Shown: positions 28,595 to 37,688, counted from the stretch's first letter. The stretch: DNA of 64,000 nucleotides from Actibacterium mucosum KCTC 23349 (GCF_000647975.1 NZ_JFKE01000006.1:124001-188000); one strand, 5' to 3'. Notes: generated from the letters alone by a model not told the origin. A program made the numbers and translations.

Positions 28595-30343
28595 TTACTT
28601 GCGCTTTTTCGGCGGCATAAGGTCGGTAATCGTGCCCTCGAACATCTCGGCCGCGAAGTTCAGCGTTTCCGACAGCGTTGGGTGCGGGTGGATAGTATGG
28701 CCCAGATCCACCGCATCGGCGCCCATCTCGATCGCAAGGGCCGCCTCGGCTACCAGGTCACCGGCATTGGGGCCAACGATCCCGGCGCCAATCACGCGGT
28801 CGGTCTCTTCGTCAAAGATCAGCTTGGTGATGCCTTCGGACCGACCCAGCGACAGCGACCGGCCCGACGCAGCCCAGGGGAACACGCCTTTGCCCACCTT
28901 GATGCCTTCGGCCTTGGCCTGCGTTTCGGTCAGGCCAACCCAGGCGACCTCGGGGTCGGTATAGGCCACCGACGGGATGACGCGCGCGTCAAAGAACCGC
29001 TTGTGCCCGGCCGCAACCTCGGCGGCCACCTTGCCCTCGTGCACCGCCTTATGCGCCAGCATCGGCTGACCCACCACGTCGCCAATGGCAAAGATATGCG
29101 CCACCCCGGTGCGTTGCTGACTGTCGACGGCGATGAAACCACGCTCGTCCACGGCCACACCGGCCGCGCCCGCGTCGATCAACGCCCCGTTGGGACGCCG
29201 GCCTACGGCCACCAGCACCTTGTCGAACATGTCGGTGCTGACCTCGCCCTTGTCATCTTCGAAGGTGACCTTCAGGCCTTCGTCCAACGCCTCAACCGCG
29301 GTAACCTTGGTCTTCAGCCTGATCGCTTCGTACCGGCCCTCGATCCGCTTGTGCAGGGGCTTGACGATGTCCTTGTCGGCGCCGGGGATGATCTGATCCA
29401 TCAGCTCGACAATGGTGACGTTCGAGCCCAGCGCGTCATAAACCGTCGCCATCTCCAGCCCGATGATGCCGCCACCCAGAACCAGCAGACGCTCTGGCAC
29501 ACCGTCCAGTTCCAGCGCACCGGTGCTGTCGATCACCCGCGGGTCGTCATGCGGAATGAACGGCAGCTGCACAGGCTGCGAGCCGGCGGCAATGATGCAT
29601 TGGTCAAAGCTGACGGTGGTCTTTGCGCCGTCATTGTCGACCTCGATCATGTTAGGCCCGGTGAAGCGGCCATAGCCGTTCACAACCTGCACCTTGCGAC
29701 CCTTGGCCAAACCGCCCAGGCCACCGGTCAGCTGTTTGACCACGCTGTCCTTCCAGCCGCGCAAATTGTCCAGATCCACCTGGGGCGCCGCAAAGGACAC
29801 GCCATGCGCACCCATCTCCTCGGCCTCGGTGATCACCTTGGCCGCGTGCAGCAACGCCTTGGAGGGGATACACCCCACGTTCAGGCACACACCGCCCAGG
29901 TTGCTGTCTTTCTCGATCAGAACAACCTTCTTGCCCAGATCGGCAGCCCGGAACGCAGCCGTATAGCCACCCGGCCCCGACCCCAGCACAACAACCTCGC
30001 CATGCACGTCCCCGGCGCCGGTGGCCGTACCGGTTGCGGCAACCGCCTCGGGCGCGACAGCGGCCGCGGCCGAGGGGGGTTCGACACCCCCCGAGGCCGG
30101 CTTGGCTTCGCCCGCATCCCCTTCCAGGGTCAGGATCACGCTGCCTTCCGACACATTATCGCCCTCGGCCACGGCAATGGCCTTCACCACACCGCCTGCC
30201 GGGCTGGGCACTTCCATCGTCGCCTTGTCGCTTTCCAATTCGATCAGCGGGTCCTCGGCGGCGACCGTGTCGCCCACCGAAACCAGAATGCTAACCACGG
30301 GCACGTCGGTGAAATCACCGATATCAGGTACTTTAACGTCCAT
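28595..30343 (-). CDS. lpdA: Dihydrolipoyl dehydrogenase (E3) with N-terminal lipoyl domain
   Basis: E3 of the pyruvate dehydrogenase complex, reoxidising dihydrolipoamide with NAD+. Residues 1-80 form a lipoyl domain with the modified Lys40 in ELESDKATMEVPSP. A flexible linker follows (about 80-112), then the FAD-binding start VVLGSGPGGYTAAFRAADLG and the redox disulfide GGVCLNVGCIPSK. It has 582 aa, about 110 longer than a bare E3, as in other bacteria whose E3 carries its own lipoyl domain. Last gene of phbB-aceE-E2-lpdA. The linker contains a 40-bp DNA repeat shared with the E2 gene. Confidence 0.94.
   Translation of the reverse strand: MDVKVPDIGDFTDVPVVSILVSVGDTVAAEDPLIELESDKATMEVPSPAGGVVKAIAVAEGDNVSEGSVILTLEGDAGEAKPASGGVEPPSAAAAVAPEAVAATGTATGAGDVHGEVVVLGSGPGGYTAAFRAADLGKKVVLIEKDSNLGGVCLNVGCIPSKALLHAAKVITEAEEMGAHGVSFAAPQVDLDNLRGWKDSVVKQLTGGLGGLAKGRKVQVVNGYGRFTGPNMIEVDNDGAKTTVSFDQCIIAAGSQPVQLPFIPHDDPRVIDSTGALELDGVPERLLVLGGGIIGLEMATVYDALGSNVTIVELMDQIIPGADKDIVKPLHKRIEGRYEAIRLKTKVTAVEALDEGLKVTFEDDKGEVSTDMFDKVLVAVGRRPNGALIDAGAAGVAVDERGFIAVDSQQRTGVAHIFAIGDVVGQPMLAHKAVHEGKVAAEVAAGHKRFFDARVIPSVAYTDPEVAWVGLTETQAKAEGIKVGKGVFPWAASGRSLSLGRSEGITKLIFDEETDRVIGAGIVGPNAGDLVAEAALAIEMGADAVDLGHTIHPHPTLSETLNFAAEMFEGTITDLMPPKKRK
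30060..30099 (-). repeat. 40-bp repeat, copy 1, in the lpdA linker
   Basis: Identical over 40 bp to 31356-31395 in the E2 gene and in the same reading frame. On the coding strand it encodes a linker peptide like EASGGVEPPSAAAA. Its core is a GGGGGGT/ACCCCCC stem (7 bp) with a 5-nt TCGAC loop. Confidence 0.85.
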
Positions 30344-30355
30344 CTTACCGGCTCC

Positions 30356-31630
30356 TTACCACATCAGTTTCCGCATATCGCCCAACAGCGTCTTCAGCGT
30401 CACGCAGAAACGCGCCGCCAAAGCACCGTCCACCGCGCGGTGGTCATAGCTCAGCGAAAGGGGCTGCATCAGGCGCGGCTCGAACTCGCCGGTCGCCTTG
30501 TTCCAAACCGGCGCCATTTTCGACCGGGTCAGACCCAGAATGGCCACTTCCGGTGCGTTCACAATCGGCGTGAACGAGGTGCCGCCAATGCCGCCCAGCG
30601 ACGAGATGGTGAAGGTTGCACCCTGCATATCGGGGCCCTTCAACTCGCCGGCGCGGGCCTTGCCCGACAGTTCCATCAGGTCTTTCGAAATCTCGACCAG
30701 CCCCTTGCGGTCGGCATCCTTGATCACCGGCACCATCAATCCGTTCGGCGTGTCGGCGGCAAAACCGATATTGTAGAAATCCTTCTTGATCAGCTTGTCG
30801 CCATCAGGATGGATCGAGCTGTTGAATTCCCAATGCGTCTTCAGCGCCGAGACCGAGGCCTTGATCACGAAGGACAACAGCGTCACGCGGTAACCATCCT
30901 CCTTGGCGGCGGTGTCCATCTCCTTGCGGTATTTGTCCAGCTCGGTGATGTCGGCCTCGTCGTTATGGGTGACATGCGGAATGTTCAGCCAGGCCCGGTG
31001 CAACGCCGGCCCCGAGATCTTCTTGATCCGCGGCATTTCCACATCTTCGGTGGGCCCGAACTTGCTGAAATCCACGGCGGGGATCGGTGGGATACCCATA
31101 CCGGCCTGAACGTCGCCGCCTTTCGGCGCAACGGGTGCCTTGGTCGATTTGAAAACCGCCATGACATCTTCGCGCAGGATGCGACCCTTGCGGCCCGACC
31201 CGTTCACCGAGGCCAGGTCCACGTCCAATGTCCGCGCAAATGCCCGGACCGAGGGCGAGGCATGCGCCTTGCCGAACCCGGCATCGGTGACCGGCGCGGG
31301 CGCGGCAGCCGGGGCCGCCGGCGCTGGCGCTGCGGCAGTTGCCGACGGGGCCGGGGCGGCCGCGGCCGAGGGGGGTTCGACACCCCCCGAGGCCGCTTCG
31401 CCTTCCAGGATCAACACCAGCGAACCCTCAGACACGCTGTCACCTTCGGCCACCTTGATCTCGGCCACTTTGCCGGCAGCCGGGCTGGGCACTTCCATCG
31501 TCGCCTTGTCGCTTTCCAGCTCGACGATCGGGTCTTCCTCGGCGATCACGTCACCCACCGAGACCAGAACCGAAACCACGGGCACATCGGTGAAATCGCC
31601 GATATCGGGAACTTTTACTTCAATTGCCAT
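30356..31630 (-). CDS. aceF: Dihydrolipoamide acetyltransferase (E2) of pyruvate dehydrogenase
   Basis: E2 core enzyme moving the acetyl group from lipoyl-lysine to CoA. There is one lipoyl domain with Lys42 in VELESDKATMEVPSP, an Ala/Pro linker, a peripheral-subunit-binding domain (ASPSVRAFARTLDVDLASV) and the catalytic domain ending in SYDHRAVDGA (His397, Asp401). At 424 aa it is the single-lipoyl version. It starts 23 bp after aceE and ends 12 bp before lpdA. The linker holds copy 2 of a 40-bp repeat. Confidence 0.94.
   Translation of the reverse strand: MAIEVKVPDIGDFTDVPVVSVLVSVGDVIAEEDPIVELESDKATMEVPSPAAGKVAEIKVAEGDSVSEGSLVLILEGEAASGGVEPPSAAAAPAPSATAAAPAPAAPAAAPAPVTDAGFGKAHASPSVRAFARTLDVDLASVNGSGRKGRILREDVMAVFKSTKAPVAPKGGDVQAGMGIPPIPAVDFSKFGPTEDVEMPRIKKISGPALHRAWLNIPHVTHNDEADITELDKYRKEMDTAAKEDGYRVTLLSFVIKASVSALKTHWEFNSSIHPDGDKLIKKDFYNIGFAADTPNGLMVPVIKDADRKGLVEISKDLMELSGKARAGELKGPDMQGATFTISSLGGIGGTSFTPIVNAPEVAILGLTRSKMAPVWNKATGEFEPRLMQPLSLSYDHRAVDGALAARFCVTLKTLLGDMRKLMW
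31356..31395 (-). repeat. 40-bp repeat, copy 2, in the E2 linker
   Basis: Exact 40-bp match to 30060-30099, embedded in the Ala/Pro linker between lipoyl and subunit-binding domains. Flanking bases differ on both sides, so the identity is bounded and not just part of a longer duplicated domain. Confidence 0.85.
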
Positions 31631-31653
31631 TTCTCAATCTCCTCCGTCCGCGC

Positions 31654-34314
31654 TCAAACCAGCCGCGGGTTGGGCTTCTCGCCGTCGATGTCATACTTTT
31701 TCAATGCTGCGGTCAGGTCTTTCTTGGTCACCGCACCCTCGCGGTACAGATCAACCATCGCGGCAGCGGCGATGTGGTTTGCATCCACCTCGAAGAACCG
31801 GCGCAGGTTCACCCGGCTGTCCGAGCGGCCAAAGCCGTCGGTGCCCAGAACCGTGTACCGCAAACCTTCCGGCAGGAAGGGCCGGATTTGCTCGGCATAG
31901 TTCTTCATATAGTCAGTGGCCGCGATGACCGGCCCCGTGGCCCCCGAAAGCACGTCGGTGACATAGGCCGTTTTGGGATCGTCCAGCGGGTTCAGGCGGT
32001 TGTGACGCGCCACGTCCTGCCCATCGCGGGCCAGCTCGTTAAAGCTGGGCGCTGACCAGATGTCGGCCGTTACGCCAAAATCTTCGGCCAGCATCTCGGC
32101 AGCTTTCATCGCCTGCACCAGAATGGTGCCCGACCCCATCAGGTTCACGTGCTTCTTGCCGGGTTTCTCAACCTTCGAGAACCGGTAAAGCCCCTTGATG
32201 ATCCCCTCTTCGGCGCCCATCGGCATGTCGGGGTGGCTGTAGTTCTCGTTCATCAGCGTCAGGTAGAAATACACATCTTCCTGATCGGCATACATGCGCT
32301 GCAAGCCGTGCTGAACGATCACCGCCACCTCGTAGCTGAAGGTCGGGTCATAGGTGATGCAGTTGGGGATAGTCCCGGCCAGGATATGGCTGTGGCCATC
32401 TTCGTGCTGCAATCCTTCGCCGTTCAGCGTGGTGCGGCCTGCGGTACCGCCCAGCATGAAGCCGCGTGCGCGGCTGTCACCGGCGGCCCAGGCAAGATCG
32501 CCGATCCGCTGAAACCCGAACATCGAGTAATAAATGTAGAACGGGATCATCGGCACGCCGTGGTTCGAATACGACGTCGCCGCCGCGATCCAATCCGCCA
32601 TGGCGCCAGCCTCGTTGATGCCTTCCTGCAGGACCTGACCGTCGGTCGTTTCCTTGTAGAACATCATCTGGTCGGCATCTTCGGGTGTGTATTTCTGACC
32701 CAGCGGGTTATAGATCCCGACCGAGCGGAACAGCCCCTCCATCCCGAAGGTGCGGCTTTCATCCGGCACAATCGGCACAACCTGCTTGCCGATCTCTTTG
32801 TCGCGCAAAAGCGTCGTCAGGATGCGGACAAAGGCCATGGTGGTCGAGATTTCGCGCTCGCCCGTGCCTTTCAGCTGTCCGGCAAATTTCTCCAGATCCG
32901 GGATGTTCAGCGACGGCGCATCCGAGAAGCGTTTGGGGAACGCGCCGCCCAGCTCTTTGCGGCGATCGGCCAGATAAGCCTTTTGCGCGTTGTTCAGCGC
33001 CACGAACGGCGCTTTGGGCAGGTCTTCGTCGGTGACCGGGATGTCGAACCGGTCGCGGAAGGCGCGCAGCTGATCCTCGGCCATCTTCTTCTGCTGGTGG
33101 GTGGTGTTCTGGCCTTCGCCGGCCGAACCCATGCCGTAACCCTTGACGGTTTTCACCAGAAGGCAGCTGGGCACACCTTGCGTGTCCGAGGCTTTCTTGA
33201 ACGCGGTATAGACCTTTTGCGGATCGTGGCCGCCACGGCGCAGCGCCCAGATCTGCTCGTCGGTCCAGTCTTTCACCAGCTCGGCGGTCTCGGGGTATTT
33301 GCCAAAGAAATGTTCGCGGATATAGGCGCCGTCCTTCGATTTGAAGGTCTGGTAATCGCCATCCACGGTTTCATCCATCAGCTGACGCAAACGGCCCGAG
33401 GTGTCTTTTTCAAGCAACTCGTCCCAGCCTTTGCCCCAGAGCAGTTTGATCACGTTCCAGCCGGCACCGCGGAAGTCACCCTCGAGCTCTTGCACGATCT
33501 TGCCGTTGCCGCGCACCGGGCCATCCAGACGCTGCAGGTTGCAGTTGATCACGAAGATCAGGTTGTCCAGCCCTTCGCGCACCGCCAGGTCGATGGCGCC
33601 GCGGCTTTCGGGCTCGTCCATCTCGCCGTCGCCCAGGAAGCACCAGACCTTGCGGTCGGCCATGTCGATCAAACCGCGATTGTGCATGTATTTCATGAAC
33701 CGCGCCTGATAGATCGCCATCAGCGGGCCCAGACCCATCGACACCGTCGGGAATTGCCAGTAATCAGGCATCAGCCACGGGTGCGGGTAAGACGACAGAC
33801 CGCCGCCATCCACTTCCGAGCGGAAGTTTTCCAGCTGCTCTTCGCTGATCCGGCCTTCCATGAAGGACCGCGCGTAGATGCCGGGGATCACATGGCCCTG
33901 AAAGAACACCAGATCGCCGCCATGGATCGCCGATTTCGACCGCCAGAAATGGTTCAGACCCACATCATACATCACCGCCGAGGAAGCGAACGAGGCGATA
34001 TGGCCGCCATATTCGCTGCTTTCCTTGTTGCGGCGCACCACGGTCGCCATCGCGTTCCAGCGGTTGATGGTGCGAATGCGCCATTCCATGTCCTGATCGC
34101 CGGGCATTTCGTACTGATCATCCACGGGGATGGTGTTCTGATAGGGCGTGGTGGACGAAAACGGCAGGTTGGCACCTGACGCACGGGCCTGCTGAACGGC
34201 TTTGTCCAGCAGGTAATGTGCACGGTCAGCGCCATCGCGGGCAATGACGTCTTCGATGGCGTCTTGCCATTCTTGTGACTCTACGGGGTCGATATCCGGG
34301 ATCTGGCCGGTCAT
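31654..34314 (-). CDS. aceE: Pyruvate dehydrogenase E1, homodimeric type
   Basis: Thiamine-diphosphate enzyme decarboxylating pyruvate and acetylating the E2 lipoyl group. 886 aa, the size of the single-chain AceE rather than the alpha/beta form. The ThDP motif is GDGEMDEPESRGAI with NCNLQRLDGPVRGN following. C-terminal segments such as YRFSKVEKPGKKHVNLMGSG match AceE. AGGAGGAG precedes the start, 24 bp after the phbB stop, so the two are on one transcript. Confidence 0.95.
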   Translation of the reverse strand: MTGQIPDIDPVESQEWQDAIEDVIARDGADRAHYLLDKAVQQARASGANLPFSSTTPYQNTIPVDDQYEMPGDQDMEWRIRTINRWNAMATVVRRNKESSEYGGHIASFASSAVMYDVGLNHFWRSKSAIHGGDLVFFQGHVIPGIYARSFMEGRISEEQLENFRSEVDGGGLSSYPHPWLMPDYWQFPTVSMGLGPLMAIYQARFMKYMHNRGLIDMADRKVWCFLGDGEMDEPESRGAIDLAVREGLDNLIFVINCNLQRLDGPVRGNGKIVQELEGDFRGAGWNVIKLLWGKGWDELLEKDTSGRLRQLMDETVDGDYQTFKSKDGAYIREHFFGKYPETAELVKDWTDEQIWALRRGGHDPQKVYTAFKKASDTQGVPSCLLVKTVKGYGMGSAGEGQNTTHQQKKMAEDQLRAFRDRFDIPVTDEDLPKAPFVALNNAQKAYLADRRKELGGAFPKRFSDAPSLNIPDLEKFAGQLKGTGEREISTTMAFVRILTTLLRDKEIGKQVVPIVPDESRTFGMEGLFRSVGIYNPLGQKYTPEDADQMMFYKETTDGQVLQEGINEAGAMADWIAAATSYSNHGVPMIPFYIYYSMFGFQRIGDLAWAAGDSRARGFMLGGTAGRTTLNGEGLQHEDGHSHILAGTIPNCITYDPTFSYEVAVIVQHGLQRMYADQEDVYFYLTLMNENYSHPDMPMGAEEGIIKGLYRFSKVEKPGKKHVNLMGSGTILVQAMKAAEMLAEDFGVTADIWSAPSFNELARDGQDVARHNRLNPLDDPKTAYVTDVLSGATGPVIAATDYMKNYAEQIRPFLPEGLRYTVLGTDGFGRSDSRVNLRRFFEVDANHIAAAAMVDLYREGAVTKKDLTAALKKYDIDGEKPNPRLV

Positions 34315-34338
34315 AGCGGTCTCCTCCTTGTTATGCGA

Positions 34339-35064
34339 TCAGGCCAGGTACTGACCGCCATTGGCCGACAGGGTCGACCCGGTGATAAAGCCGGCATCGT
34401 CCGAGGCCAGGAAGGCCACGGCGCGGGCGATCTCTTCGGGTTCGCCCAGACGGCCCACCGGGATCTGCGGCAGGATCACTTCGTTCATCACCTTCTCGGG
34501 GATGGTGCTCATCATGTCGGTGTTGATGTAGCCGGGGCACACAACGTTCACGGTGATGCCGGCGCGGGCGCCTTCCTGGGCCAGGGCCTTGGTAAAGCCG
34601 ATATCGCCGGCTTTCGAGGCGGCATAGTTGGCCTGCGCGAACTGGCCTTTTTGACCGTTGATCGAGCTGATGGTGACGATGCGGCCGAACTTGCGTTCGC
34701 GCATGCCGCCCCAGACGTTATGCGTCATGTTGAAGACGCCGGTCAGGTTGGTGTTGATCACTTCGTGCCACTGCTCGGGCTTCATCTTGTGGAACGGGGC
34801 GTCGCGGGTGATGCCGGCATTGTTGACCAGAACCTCGACCGGGCCGACCTCTTCGGTGATCTTGGCGATGCCCTCGGCGCAGGCGTCATAGTCGGCAACG
34901 TTCCATTTATAGGTCTTGATGCCGGTGGCCTCGGTAAAGGCGGCAGCGCGTTCGTCGTTGCCGGCATAGGTGGCGACCACGGTGAAGCCGGATTGTTTAA
35001 GTTTCAACGAAATGGCTTCGCCGATACCGCGCGATCCACCGGTGACAAGTGCGACTTTGGACAT
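34339..35064 (-). CDS. phbB: Acetoacetyl-CoA reductase (PHB synthesis)
   Basis: NADPH-dependent short-chain dehydrogenase reducing acetoacetyl-CoA to (R)-3-hydroxybutyryl-CoA for polyhydroxybutyrate. The cofactor motif TGGSRGIGEA begins at residue 8, NNAGITRDAPFHKM is the PhbB-type NNAG region, and the catalytic YAASKAG is present. 241 aa is normal. No phbA or phbC is nearby. It heads the pyruvate dehydrogenase operon, an unusual location that would couple acetyl-CoA supply with polymer synthesis. AGGAGG lies upstream of the start. Confidence 0.9.
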   Translation of the reverse strand: MSKVALVTGGSRGIGEAISLKLKQSGFTVVATYAGNDERAAAFTEATGIKTYKWNVADYDACAEGIAKITEEVGPVEVLVNNAGITRDAPFHKMKPEQWHEVINTNLTGVFNMTHNVWGGMRERKFGRIVTISSINGQKGQFAQANYAASKAGDIGFTKALAQEGARAGITVNVVCPGYINTDMMSTIPEKVMNEVILPQIPVGRLGEPEEIARAVAFLASDDAGFITGSTLSANGGQYLA

Positions 35065-35655
35065 TGTTTCTCCTCCTGAAGAACCCGAGCGTGGGAAATA
35101 TGATGCCTAGTGACGTATCGTAACTTTTTCGCGCGAGGCAGGGCTCGAAATGCATAGCAGGCATGCAAGTGCCTTATTTTCAGGGTTTTCCACCCCCAGA
35201 AGCCTGCAACGAACGCATGTCCGCTATGCAAACGCCTTCAAATAGTGCAACGGGGCCAACATTTTGAACAATGATCGCGCAGGCGGAATCGGGGCCTTCA
35301 GAGTTTGGTTCAATATTAAACAAAACACCCCTGAGTTGCGTGATATTCTCAGCTAATCGCCCGGGTTTTGGCGAAACGAACAACGCGCAAGTGTCTTGAT
35401 CGCGAATCAGAGGCGAAGGGAACGACCCCGAAATCGACCGGTGGGGCGGGCATGTATTGCCGCCGACCGAACCGGGGTCATGGTGCCGCAATACCGGTCG
35501 GCCTTTCGGGTTCTGTACGCGCTGCCGAACTGAAACAGCGCCCCAACCGCGACCTGCCGACGGATAAATCGCGCCGATGGATATAGGCACAGCTGGTTGC
35601 CTTGCCGGGTGTTACACTATATCAATTTTTGCAAAGGGTTTTCCACGAGGTGATG
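35065..35655. other. Intergenic region upstream of phbB and zur
   Basis: 591 bp with no convincing gene; open frames here lack ribosome-binding sites and family resemblance. The left part should hold the leftward promoter for phbB-aceE-E2-lpdA (a TTACGA ... CATATT pair on the minus strand near 35094-35121 is possible) and the dyad at 35151-35167. The right end holds the zur promoter in an A/T-rich stretch around 35610-35635. Confidence 0.5.
35150..35167. promoter_or_regulatory. TGC-rich inverted repeat, possible PhaR-type site
   Basis: TGCAT-N7-ATGCA (35151-35167) is a perfect 5-bp-arm dyad about 87 bp upstream of phbB. The minus strand of 35150-35160 reads CTGC-TAT-GCAT, one base from the CTGC-N3-GCAG sequence reported for PhaR repressors of PHB genes in Paracoccus and Rhodobacter. 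Resemblance only. Confidence 0.35.
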
Positions 35656-36132
35656 ATGGCCAGTTTCGGTTTTCGGGGGCATGACCATACGGCTTGCGTG
35701 GCCGATCGTATGGCCGCAGTCGAAGCGCAATGCGCTGAAAAAAAGCTACAGCTGACACCGATCCGCCGCCGGGTACTGGAACTGTTGTTGGAGCATCACA
35801 AGGCGCTGGGAGCCTATGACATCCTGAAGGCGCTGGAGGCCGAAGGACGCCCTGCGCAACCCCCCGTGGCTTATCGGGCGCTGGATTTCCTGACGACCCA
35901 TGGCTTTGCGCACAAGATCGAACGGCTTAACGCCTTTGTGGCCTGTTCGGACCCCGGGCACGGACACGCGCCAACTTTCCTGATTTGCCGCGATTGCAAT
36001 ACGGTTGCCGAAGAGCCGGGCACCTTGTCGCGTGAAGCGCTGGCCGAGACTGCAAACCTGGCCGGGTTCCAGATTGAGAAAGCCGTGGTCGAAGCCGAAG
36101 GCGTCTGCCCGCTTTGTCGGGACGAACCCTGA
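35656..36132 (+). CDS. zur: Fur-family regulator, Zur-like
   Basis: Metal-responsive repressor of about 158 aa. The DNA-binding half has LQLTPIRRRVLELLLEHHKALGAYDILKAL; the C-terminal half has FLICRDC and a late CPLC pair, the structural zinc site typical of Zur-like proteins. HGHAP supplies likely regulatory metal ligands. There is no Znu transporter gene next to it. The start is ATG 35656 or the adjoining ATG 35653; GAGG at 35647-35650 suits 35656 better. Confidence 0.82.
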   Translation: MASFGFRGHDHTACVADRMAAVEAQCAEKKLQLTPIRRRVLELLLEHHKALGAYDILKALEAEGRPAQPPVAYRALDFLTTHGFAHKIERLNAFVACSDPGHGHAPTFLICRDCNTVAEEPGTLSREALAETANLAGFQIEKAVVEAEGVCPLCRDEP

Positions 36133-36225
36133 TCGCGGACCGCGCGTCGCCATTTTTGCGGACATTTTCAAATACACGGGCGATTTTCGGCGGCACGGCG
36201 AATGGCCGGCTGTTAGGGTAGATCC

Positions 36226-37329
36226 ATGTTGATTGACCTGCCCGACGACGACACGCTTTACCGCGCGCTTTTGGACCGCGACGCTGCCTTTGACGGGCAG
36301 GCCTTTGTTGGCGTGCGCACAACCGGTATTTTCTGCCGCCTGACCTGCCCCGCCCGCAAACCCAAGCGCGAGAATTGCACCTTTTACCCCAGCCCGGCGG
36401 CCTGCCTGCAGGCCGGGTTTCGGCCGTGCAAGCGGTGTCACCCGATGCGCCCCGCGGCGGATGCGGACCCTTGCATCAACGCGCTACTGGAGGCGCTTGA
36501 GGCCGACCCCGCCTATCGCTGGACCGAGGGCGCGGTGGCCGCGCGCGGCTTTGCCCCGTCGACCGTGCGGCGGGTATTCAAGCGGCAGTTCGGCATGACC
36601 TTTCTGGAGATCGCGCGGCAACGGCGGCTGGGCGAAGGGTTTTTGGCGATGGCGGACGGCGACAAGGTGATCGAGGCGCAGCACGCGGCGGGCTTCGCCT
36701 CGGCCAGCGCGTTTCGCGACGCCTTTGCCCGCCTTTTGGGCCGGGCACCGGGCCATATGCAGGACGACGCGCTGTTGCGCGCCCATTGGATTCGCTCGCC
36801 ATTGGGCGACATGGTTGCGATCAGCAGCCGCACCCATCTGCACCTGCTGGAGTTTCTGGAACGCAAGGCTCTGAAGACCGAGATTGCGCGGCTGGAGAAG
36901 GACACGCGTGGGCGCATCGGGCTGGGCCGGTTTGAACCCAGCGCGCAGGTTCAGGTCGAACTGAACGAGTTCTTCACCGGCAAGCGTGCGCAGTTTGATA
37001 CGCCTCTGGCATACAGCGGCAGCGGATTTGCGCAGGCGGTCTGGGACGCGTTGCGCCGCATCCCCGCGGGCCACACGCGCAGTTACGCGCAATTGGCCGC
37101 GCAGCTGGGCCGCCCCGAGGCGGTGCGCGCCGTGGCGCGGGCCAATGGGGCGAACCAGATCGCGCTGCTGGTGCCCTGTCACCGGGTGCTGGGCGCCGAT
37201 GGGGCGCTGACGGGATATGGTGGTGGGCTGTGGCGCAAACAGAAGCTGTTGGAGGTGGAGCGGCAATACCGCGATCAGCCGCCCGTCAGATCCTGCGCCA
37301 GCATCAGCGCATTGCCGTCGGGATCGTAG
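36226..37329 (+). CDS. ada: Ada-type DNA alkylation repair and regulator protein
   Basis: Bifunctional protein, 367 aa. The N-terminal zinc domain has Cys37, Cys41, Cys68 and Cys71; Cys37 would take methyl groups from phosphotriesters. An AraC-type DNA-binding domain follows (about 85-175), then a methylguanine-DNA methyltransferase with active Cys318 in VPCHRV. On methylation it activates its own regulon. Its last 18 codons overlap the convergent VOC gene by 55 bp, giving a C-terminal tail that is longer than usual. Confidence 0.93.
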   Translation: MLIDLPDDDTLYRALLDRDAAFDGQAFVGVRTTGIFCRLTCPARKPKRENCTFYPSPAACLQAGFRPCKRCHPMRPAADADPCINALLEALEADPAYRWTEGAVAARGFAPSTVRRVFKRQFGMTFLEIARQRRLGEGFLAMADGDKVIEAQHAAGFASASAFRDAFARLLGRAPGHMQDDALLRAHWIRSPLGDMVAISSRTHLHLLEFLERKALKTEIARLEKDTRGRIGLGRFEPSAQVQVELNEFFTGKRAQFDTPLAYSGSGFAQAVWDALRRIPAGHTRSYAQLAAQLGRPEAVRAVARANGANQIALLVPCHRVLGADGALTGYGGGLWRKQKLLEVERQYRDQPPVRSCASISALPSGS

Positions 37330-37649
37330 AAGGTGGCGGTTTTGACCATGCCGTCGATCACCTCGGTTGGGCCGTCGAACCGCACCTTGGCGGCCTCCAG
37401 CTGTGCGCGGCCGGCATCCAGATCGGCGGTGCCGAAGACAGGCACGCAGTTGCCCGGCGCGGGCTCTACCGCTTCGCCAAGCCCGATGGTCACGCCCGGG
37501 GTTTTTGTCTGAACCTCGGACCAGCCGGCCTCGTCCGCGTGAAAGATCAGCTCGAAGCCCAGCATGTCGGCATACCAGGCGGCGCTGGCGTGGCGGTCCC
37601 TGACCGACATCGCGATGGTAATGGTGTTTTCAAGTGAAATGGCGGGCAT
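37275..37649 (-). CDS. VOC-family (glyoxalase/bleomycin-resistance-like) protein
   Basis: Small metalloenzyme or binding protein of the vicinal-oxygen-chelate fold, 124 aa, with the paired beta-alpha-beta modules seen in SVRDRHASAAWYADMLGFEL and a C-terminal YDPDGNALMLAQD. Its 3' end overlaps ada on the opposite strand by 55 bp. It is divergent from the double winged-helix regulator with only 39 bp between starts, so the regulator probably controls it. Substrate unknown. Confidence 0.85.
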   Translation of the reverse strand: MPAISLENTITIAMSVRDRHASAAWYADMLGFELIFHADEAGWSEVQTKTPGVTIGLGEAVEPAPGNCVPVFGTADLDAGRAQLEAAKVRFDGPTEVIDGMVKTATFYDPDGNALMLAQDLTGG

Positions 37650-37688
37650 GGGGTTTCCTGATGTCTGAAAATATATTAACTATACTTT
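37650..37688. promoter_or_regulatory. Very short divergent promoter region
   Basis: 39 bp of A/T-rich DNA separating the VOC gene and the regulator. TATATTAACTATA (about 37673-37685) is nearly palindromic. TATACT at 37680-37685 looks like a rightward -10 box only 3 bp before the ATG, and the VOC gene has AGGAAA before its start. Both promoters must overlap here. Confidence 0.5.

Noticed and set aside
28682-31900. A 1072-codon open frame on the plus strand opposite lpdA and E2
   Set aside because: It is antisense to two clear lipoyl enzymes; long stop-free antisense frames are expected in G/C-rich coding DNA and the translation is low-complexity His/Arg/Gln-rich.
32149-34179. A 676-codon plus-strand frame opposite aceE
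   Set aside because: Antisense shadow of a highly conserved gene with no recognisable domain.
35180-35590. A 136-codon minus-strand frame between phbB and zur
   Set aside because: No start signal or family pattern; the region behaves like non-coding control DNA.
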